Below are positions 59,458-64,000 of a DNA stretch of 64,000 bases, piece after piece (positions within the stretch are counted from its first letter, which is position 1; every line of letters starts with the position of its first letter). This DNA is from Nocardiopsis eucommiae. Its GTDB lineage: Bacteria > Actinomycetota > Actinomycetes > Streptosporangiales > Streptosporangiaceae. A program made the translations under genes and the position numbers. The notes beneath the pieces were generated by a model. The model ran no database searches. It saw nothing but the letters and a program-made list of their open reading frames with translations, and had not been told where the DNA came from. The stretch spans positions 1,426,001 through 1,490,000 of the forward strand of contig CP074402.1 of NCBI GenBank assembly GCA_018388625.1. The letters run 5' to 3'.

Positions 59458-59778
59458 TCACAGGTAGAGGCCGGTGCCCCGGTCCGGAGCCTCGTTCGCG
59501 ATCGCGTGGACGTCCCGCTCCCGCAGGATGACGTAGCGCTCGCCGTTCAGCTCGACCTCACCCTGCTCCTCGGGGTCGAAGAGCACGCGGTCGCCGGTCT
59601 TCACGTGGCGCGCGCCGGTCCCGGCGCCGCGCACCTCGCCCCACGCCAGCCGGGTCGCCAGCTTCACCGTGTCCGGGATGACCAGACCCGCGCTGCTGCG
59701 CCGCTCACTCTTGTCCGGGACCGTCTTCACGAGGAGGCGGTCGTGGAGCATCTGGATTTCAAGCTTTGATTCGGCCAC
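59458..59778 (-). CDS. GroES-like co-chaperonin protein
   Basis: 106 residues. IQMLHDRLLVKTV opens the GroES fold, GLVIPDT lies at the place of the mobile loop and GDRVLFDPEEQGEVELNGERY at the roof and C-terminal strands. GroES proteins cap GroEL, but no groEL is near and the mobile-loop region (KSERRSSAGLVIPDTVKL) differs from the usual form. GTG 59778 is preceded by TACTCT six bases away, fitting a leaderless message. It is probably a specialised actinobacterial paralogue in addition to a groES-groEL operon elsewhere. Confidence 0.83.
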   Translation of the reverse strand: MAESKLEIQMLHDRLLVKTVPDKSERRSSAGLVIPDTVKLATRLAWGEVRGAGTGARHVKTGDRVLFDPEEQGEVELNGERYVILRERDVHAIANEAPDRGTGLYL

Positions 59779-59923
59779 CTCCCCAGAGTATTCGGCCCGT
59801 CCGTGAGCGGACCCCGCGCACCGGGACACCGGACGTCCACCCCGGGTTTGACCCTGGTCCCACCCACCCTTGACTTCCTGTAGAGTTGAGGAGTGCCGAG
59901 CGGGGAAACCGTCCGGCCTACCA

Positions 59924-59996
59924 GGGGCTATGGCGCAGTTGGTAGCGCGCCTCCATGGCATGGAGGAGGTCTGGGGTTCGAATCCCCATAGCTCCA
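59924..59996 (+). tRNA. tRNA-Ala (anticodon GGC), copy 2
   Basis: 73 bases, identical to the copy at 55631-55703; the flanks of the two copies are different. A TAGAGT at 59881-59886 could be the -10, but no -35 at the right distance is convincing. Confidence 0.96.
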
Positions 59997-60002
59997 CGAG
60001 CA

Positions 60003-60044
60003 GGACCCGCGTGGTCGGTTGCCCAGCAACCCGCCCGCGGGTCC
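60003..60044 (+). terminator. Terminator after tRNA-Ala copy 2
   Basis: GGACCCGCG (60003-60011) pairs with CGCGGGTCC (60036-60044), with an inner GGTTGC-CCA-GCAACC hairpin. TTCTGTTTTG follows, a real T tract. The 400 bases after it, up to 60449, hold no gene that I can support. Confidence 0.8.
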
Positions 60045-60449
60045 TTCTGTTTTGCCGGGGACGATCCGAGCTCACGACCTCCGAAACGACTCGGCTGGTG
60101 CGTGAAGGCGCTCGTCGGCTCGTCGCGTCGTTTCCCGGAGGACGCCCGAAGCCCCGCCGCGCACTCGCACACCCCCGTCGCCCCCGCTCGCCGGAGGCGC
60201 TCCTCCGCGGCTGAGGGAGGCTGGTCGTCCTCCCACGCGGCCACGCCGGGTGGGAGGACGCTCACGCGGCCAGCCCTGCTCCCGGTCGGTGGACCGGCGT
60301 CCCTTTACATCCCCCGAAAGTGCTTCCGGCAGCGCTCCCTCCCTTTCGGGGTTCCACTTCTGTTGAGGGTTATCACCCTGAACATCCTCCATGACGAGCT
60401 CAACCCTCTACAGATGGTTCAAAGATACGGTTGAAGCGGAGGTGTGCGA

Positions 60450-61297
60450 ATGAGAATTCTCGTGACCGGGGCGAGCGGTCATGTCGGCCGGCTGGTGGTG
60501 GAAGGGCTGGAGGGCGTCGAGGTCCGGGCGCTCTCGCGGCGGATCCGTGCGGACCTTCCCGTGGGCGTCGAGGGCGTGGTCGGTGATCTCTCCCGGCCGG
60601 AGAGTCTGGAAGGGGTCTTCGAAGGGGTGGACCGGGTCTATCTCTTTCCCGTCCCGGACACGGCTGAGCGCGTGGTGGACATGGCGCGTGCGGCGGGTGT
60701 CTCGAGAGTGGTGACACTGTCCTCCGATGCCGTCACCCACGGGTTCGACACCGACTTCCACCTTCCGGTGGAGAGGGCGGCGGAGGCCTCGGGATTGGAG
60801 TGGACGCACGTGCGTCCGGGAGAGTTCGCGTTGAACCGGCTCTGGCTGTGGGGACCTTCCATCAGGGGGCGGCGGGTGGTCAGGGACCCGCTGCCGGAGG
60901 AGGCCTGGTACCCCGTGCACGAGCGGGACATCGCGGATGTCGCGGTGGCCTCACTGGTGGGGGAGGGGCACACGGGGCGCGCGTACACCCTGAACGGCCC
61001 CGCTCTGATGAGCCGCAGGGAACAGGTCGCCGCGATCTCGGAGGCGATCGGAGAGCCGGTGCGCTTCGAGGTGGTCGACCCCCACACGGCGAGAGAGGAC
61101 TACCTGGCGCAGGGCGGGTTCGCCGCCGACAACGCTGACTTCCTGCTGGGCTTCGAGGACTACTCCGGAGGCGAGTCGGACCCCGGGGGCAGGAGGTCCA
61201 CCAGGCGGAGGCGGTGCCGACCTCGATGGACGCCATCGGGCGGCCCGCGCGCACCTTCCGGCAGTGGGCGCGTGACCACGCGGCGGACTTCAGGTAG
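60450..61297 (+). CDS. NmrA-like NAD(P)-binding protein (frame broken by one missing base)
   Basis: 282 residues after adding one G in the run 61185-61189. The Rossmann motif ILVTGASGHVGRLVVEGLEG opens it; VVTLSSDAVTHG and WYPVHERDIADVAVASL follow, as in atypical SDRs of the NmrA/HSCARG type, which often act as redox sensors or reductases. The active-site Tyr of classical SDRs is absent. GGAGG precedes ATG 60450. The C-terminus runs into the convergent DUF998 gene by eight bases. Confidence 0.85.
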
Positions 61298-61889
61298 TCG
61301 CCCAGGCGAAGAGGCAGCCGAGCCAGACCAGGCTGACAGCGATCGCCGCTCGCTGGACGAGGCCCGTCCGGGGTGCGTCCCTCTCCCACAGGTGGCCGAA
61401 GGCGCCGGCGGCCACCGCCGACACGGCGGCGACGATCCCCGACCCCACCCTCCAGGCCGGGTCGTCGAGCCCGAACACCGCGATGAACGGGACCCCCGGC
61501 AGCAGCAGGAACACCACCATGCCCGCCCAGTCGTGCGTCTGGTGTTGTGCGGAGTACTCCTCCGGCGTGGTGTCGGGGGTGCCGGGCGGGTAGCCCCGCA
61601 TCGGGTCCATGCGAAACGCTCCCGAGGCCACGAGGCCCAACCCCAGGGCTCCCACGCCGAGGGCCAGGGCCGTGCTGCCGGTGGCGCCGGGCAGGGCGAG
61701 GGCCCCCGCCGTGACCAGCAGCCCGCAGAGGAGGAAGTTGGCCGTCTGGACCCACCCGCGCGGGCCCAGCACGAGTGCGCTCACGGGGTGTCTGACCGGG
61801 TGGTATCCGGGTCGTGTGAGACCGTCCAGCAGGAAGACGGCGACGAACAGCCAGGAACCGGCGGCTCCGGACCACAGGAGTGGGGTCAT
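61290..61889 (-). CDS. DUF998 family membrane protein
   Basis: 199 residues with about six membrane helices (GAAGSWLFVAVFLLDGL, FLLCGLLVTAGALALPG, ALGLGLVASGAFRMDP, WAGMVVFLLLPGVPFIAVF, GIVAAVSAVAAGAFG, AAIAVSLVWLGCLFAW). RPGYHPVRHPVSAL between the first two helices is the family signature. No function is known. The gene is divergent from the SRPBCC-ArsR pair and may share its regulation. Confidence 0.83.
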   Translation of the reverse strand: MTPLLWSGAAGSWLFVAVFLLDGLTRPGYHPVRHPVSALVLGPRGWVQTANFLLCGLLVTAGALALPGATGSTALALGVGALGLGLVASGAFRMDPMRGYPPGTPDTTPEEYSAQHQTHDWAGMVVFLLLPGVPFIAVFGLDDPAWRVGSGIVAAVSAVAAGAFGHLWERDAPRTGLVQRAAIAVSLVWLGCLFAWATT

Positions 61890-61952
61890 GGGGGGACTCC
61901 GAACCTAGACCGTGGCCGGATTCTAGTCCGGGGTCGGGCGCGAGGGAATCAT

Positions 61953-62004
61953 GCAACCCGGGGTTGCTCTCCGGGTCACGCATGTGCAACGCTGGAGTTG
62001 CACA
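61953..62004. promoter_or_regulatory. Two related palindromes, probable ArsR operator region
   Basis: TGTGCAAC-GCTGGA-GTTGCACA lies at 61983-62004 and the shorter GCAACC-CGG-GGTTGC at 61953-61967; both share the half-site GTTGC/GCAAC. They lie between the divergent DUF998 and SRPBCC-ArsR genes, 12 and 49 bases before ATG 62017. The ArsR protein encoded here is the simplest candidate to bind them. Confidence 0.6.
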
Positions 62005-62016
62005 AGGGAGGCTCGT

Positions 62017-62873
62017 ATGGACAGGATCGAACGGCGGATCGACATCGACGCCAGCGCGGAGCGGGTCTGGGACCTCGTCTCGCGGCCCGGCTGGTTCATC
62101 AACGACGGTCGCGTGGTCGACCACCGGATCGACGAGGTCGAGGATGGCGTGCACCTGGTGCACGACCCCACGCACGGTGAGTTCCTGGTGCGCACGGAGA
62201 AGCTCGACCCACCGCACCACGCCGTGTTCAGCTGGCTCGGCAGGGTGGACGACAAGCAGTCCACCCGGGTGGAGATCTGGGTGCGCGAGCGCCCGGGCGG
62301 GGTGACGCTCACGGTCGTGGAGAGCGGATTCGAGACGCTGGGCCTGGCCGAGGCCGAACTGCGCGACCACGTCGCCGGGCAGATCGAGGGCTGGGAGATC
62401 GAGCTCGCCGCCGCGCGCGGCCTGCTCGATCCGGTCACCGTCGAGCGGACCGTGCACGTGGACGCCAGCCCGGAACGGGTCTGGGCGGCGGTGACGACAC
62501 CGGAGCACTTCGCGGCCTGGTACGCCTTCGACGGGGCTGACTTCGAGGCGCGCGAGGGGGCGCCGATGGAACTGCGCTGGGCCGAGCACGGAACGTTCCG
62601 GGGCCGGGTCGTCGAGGTGGAGGCCCCCGCCGGTTCGCCTACCGGATCGCCATGGAGCCCGAGACCGACCCCGGCACGGACGACAGCACCCTGGTGACCT
62701 TCGAGGTCAGGGCCTCGGGCGCGGGGAGCCTGCTCACGGTCACACAGGTCGGGTTCGATGCCCTGGCCGAGCGCTTCGGTGACGCCGCGGGCAACGCCTC
62801 GGCCGAACTCGAGGGGTGGAACAGCGGGTTCACCACCCTCGCGGGCCACCTCTCCGCCACACGGGGGAGATGA
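62017..62873 (+). CDS. SRPBCC (AHSA1-type) protein with two tandem domains (frame broken by one missing base)
   Basis: 285 residues after adding one C in the run 62624-62628. Two START-like domains follow each other: IERRIDIDASAERVWDLVSR at residue 4 and VERTVHVDASPERVWAAVTT at about 145. Each ends with a long helix (DHVAGQIEGWEIELAAARG; NASAELEGWNSGFTTLAGHL). These cavities bind hydrophobic ligands. AGGGAGG precedes ATG 62017. The stop overlaps the arsR-type gene start (ATGA), a common pairing of AHSA1 proteins with ArsR regulators. The double domain is less usual. Confidence 0.85.
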
Positions 62874-63196
62874 GGCGCCGTGGACACCACACTGCCCCCG
62901 TCTTCGCCGCTCTGGGCGACGACACCCGGTGGAGCATCCTGGTCCGGCTCGGATGGGAGCCCGCCTCCGCGTCGGAACTGGCCCGGGAACTGCCCGTGTC
63001 CCGACAGGCGATCGTGAAGCACCTGGAGGTCCTGCGCACGGTGGGGCTGGTGCGTACCAGACGCAGTGGTCGCTCGATCGTTCACGAGGTGGAGGGTGCC
63101 CGCCTGGACGAGGTCGGGCGCAACCTGCGCGGCATCGCCGCCGCGTGGGACCGCAGGCTGGAGGGGATCAGGTCGATCGCGGAGGAGAGGGGCTGA
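62870..63196 (+). CDS. ArsR family regulator
   Basis: 108 residues. Winged helix with FAALGDDTRWSILVRLG, ASELARELPVSRQAIVKHLE and the wing GLVRTRRSGRSIVHEV. No cysteine pair for metal binding is present, so it belongs to the non-metal branch that accompanies SRPBCC proteins. It is translated with the preceding gene and probably controls the palindromes at 61953-62004. Its last 29 bases overlap a convergent small gene. Confidence 0.9.
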   Translation: MRRRGHHTAPVFAALGDDTRWSILVRLGWEPASASELARELPVSRQAIVKHLEVLRTVGLVRTRRSGRSIVHEVEGARLDEVGRNLRGIAAAWDRRLEGIRSIAEERG

Positions 63197-63401
63197 ACGG
63201 CTCCTCGGAGCCGCCGCGCTGGCCGATGAAGGAGAGGAGGGCCGGATCGTCCGAGGTGATGCGGTCCACCTCGGTGCCGCCGTCGCAGGTGAGCATCGAC
63301 ACGGTCACCGTGGCGTCGCCGCGTTCCACCACCCGCCACAGAGCGCCGTGCTCCTCCCAGCGGAGCAGGGCGGCGACCTGCGGGTTCTCTGCGGAGTGCA
63401 C
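63168..63401 (-). CDS. Small hypothetical protein, 77 aa
   Basis: GTG 63401 stands behind GGAGGAAGCTTCC. The protein starts MHSAENPQVAALLRWEEHG and continues with two or three strands (WRVVERGDATVTVSMLTCDG) and DRITSDDPALLSFIGQRG. The regular strand pattern and the good ribosome-binding site support a real gene. I recall similar short proteins in streptomycetes, but no function. It overlaps the end of the ArsR gene by 29 bases tail to tail. Confidence 0.6.
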   Translation of the reverse strand: MHSAENPQVAALLRWEEHGALWRVVERGDATVTVSMLTCDGGTEVDRITSDDPALLSFIGQRGGSEEPFSPSPPRST

Positions 63402-63517
63402 GGAAGCTTCCTCCCCGGAGGTGACGACACCGACACCTCCAGGGTACGAGGGCGGCTCCCAGACGGGGCGAACCGTCCCGCCGACGGTGGCGCGCCCGAG
63501 AGCCGAGCAGCGGGCGG

Positions 63518-63554
63518 GACGGCGCCCGGCCGGGACTCCCGGCCGGGCGCCGTC
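63518..63554 (-). terminator. Terminator after the endonuclease/phosphatase-family gene
   Basis: A perfect 17-bp stem: GACGGCGCCCGGCCGGG (63518-63534) and CCCGGCCGGGCGCCGTC (63538-63554) with loop ACT. It lies 40 bases beyond the stop of the minus-strand gene. Confidence 0.8.
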
Positions 63555-63593
63555 AGGGTCCCGGCGAGCACCCGTCGGCGGGACCGAACCCGC

Positions 63594-64000
63594 TTAGGAG
63601 GGGAGCGAGTAGAAGGTCAGCACCGCGGCGTGGTCGGTGGTCCACTCGTTGTCGGCGTGCTCCGGTACCGGGGCGGGGTCCCCGACGACCAGGTCCCGCG
63701 AGTCCCGGACCGTGAGATCTCCCGCGTGGTAGACGAAGTCGATCCGGTCCTGCGGCTCCTCGCGGCCCGTGGACCCCTCGTGGAACGGGTACAGCGGCGA
63801 CCAGGTGAGCCCCGGGGCGCTCACGGGATCCGGGTGGGCCACCCGGTAGGAGTCGGTGAACCCGGCCTCGGTCGGCAGCACCGAGGTCGGCCAGGGCACG
63901 TCCGCGTACCCGCAGTTCCTCTCCCGCAGCTCCTCCGTCCAGTCCAGGTGCGAGGGAGCGTTGAAGTCACCCACGAGCAGCACGGGGATTTCGTCGGCCG
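63594..64000 (-). CDS. Endonuclease/exonuclease/phosphatase family protein (5' part outside the window)
   Basis: The C-terminal 134 residues or so of an EEP-fold metal-dependent hydrolase are present. Motifs: VLLVGDFNAPSHLDW (catalytic Asp and Asn), RIDFVYHAGDL and WTTDHAAVLTFYSLP with the final catalytic His. The N-terminal half, with the first metal ligand, lies beyond the right edge. Members cleave nucleic acids, phospholipids or sugar phosphates, and the substrate cannot be told from this half. The frame is open to the edge. Confidence 0.82.
   Translation of the reverse strand, partial: ADEIPVLLVGDFNAPSHLDWTEELRERNCGYADVPWPTSVLPTEAGFTDSYRVAHPDPVSAPGLTWSPLYPFHEGSTGREEPQDRIDFVYHAGDLTVRDSRDLVVGDPAPVPEHADNEWTTDHAAVLTFYSLPS

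Noticed and set aside
1-64000. Many long open frames on the strand opposite to clear genes, for example opposite rne, obgE, folC and the LVIVD genes
   Set aside because: They are a by-product of very high GC and third-position bias; their proteins are Arg/Pro/Gly- or Leu/Gly/Asp-rich without family motifs.

Overview
The window is high-GC DNA with frequent GTG starts, long GC-rich palindromic terminators and gene orders typical of actinomycetes (tig-clpP1-clpP2-clpX; folC-DUF4233-ndk-mreBCD-mrdA-rodA; rne-rplU-rpmA-obgE-proB; proA; nadD-rsfS). It looks like the core chromosome of a Streptosporangiales-type actinomycete, most like Nocardiopsis. The genus is an inference from gene content and order, not a database result. 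I count 58 protein genes and 4 tRNA genes. I see no rRNA, phage, insertion sequence or CRISPR array.

Layout. 1-3.3 kb: half of an ABC exporter, a nucleotidyltransferase-fold protein, a small unknown protein, an 81-bp tandem repeat, and tRNA-Gly and tRNA-Pro. 3.5-8.1 kb: trigger factor and the Clp protease, with a ClgR-like site before clpP1. 8.2-15.2 kb: a DUF305 lipoprotein divergent from four tandem, very similar secreted LVIVD-repeat proteins. 15.2-19.9 kb: an Rpn-like nuclease, a FolC-like ligase back to back with folC, and ndk. 20.1-26 kb: the cell-elongation operon mreBCD-mrdA-rodA. 26-36.4 kb: a radical SAM protein with its DUF2344 partner, RNase E/G, L21, L27, ObgE and ProB. 36.4-43 kb: an esterase, two SDR genes divergent from a TetR gene with a clear operator, a PemK-like protein, ProA and a secreted repeat protein. 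43.1-52.5 kb: a CoA-thioester catabolic cluster for 2-aminobenzoate (anthranilate) type substrates. 52.5-55.6 kb: an M48 peptidase, nadD, rsfS and a histidine phosphatase. 55.6-64 kb: two identical tRNA-Ala(GGC) genes around an alpha/beta hydrolase, a complete ABC exporter with a divergent TetR and a GroES-like protein; then small regulated genes and the end of an endonuclease/phosphatase-family gene.

How the genes work together. The 43-52 kb cluster is the clearest metabolic unit. A CoA ligase would make the aryl-CoA, and a two-domain monooxygenase/reductase would hydroxylate and reduce the ring. Acyl-CoA dehydrogenase, enoyl-CoA hydratase and SDR would carry out beta-oxidation-like steps, RidA would hydrolyse an enamine or imine, and a kynurenine-formamidase-like hydrolase could feed anthranilate from tryptophan. 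A PaaX-type regulator sits in the middle, divergent from the main operon.

Quality warning. About 25 of the 58 genes have their frame broken, and every break is repaired by adding exactly one base, usually in a G or C run of 4-6. Essential genes (clpP2, mreC, mrdA, rodA) are hit. These are almost certainly single-base deletion errors of the assembly, not pseudogenes. I therefore annotate each such gene at full length as a CDS and give the position of the break. Protein lengths quoted for them assume the missing base is restored.
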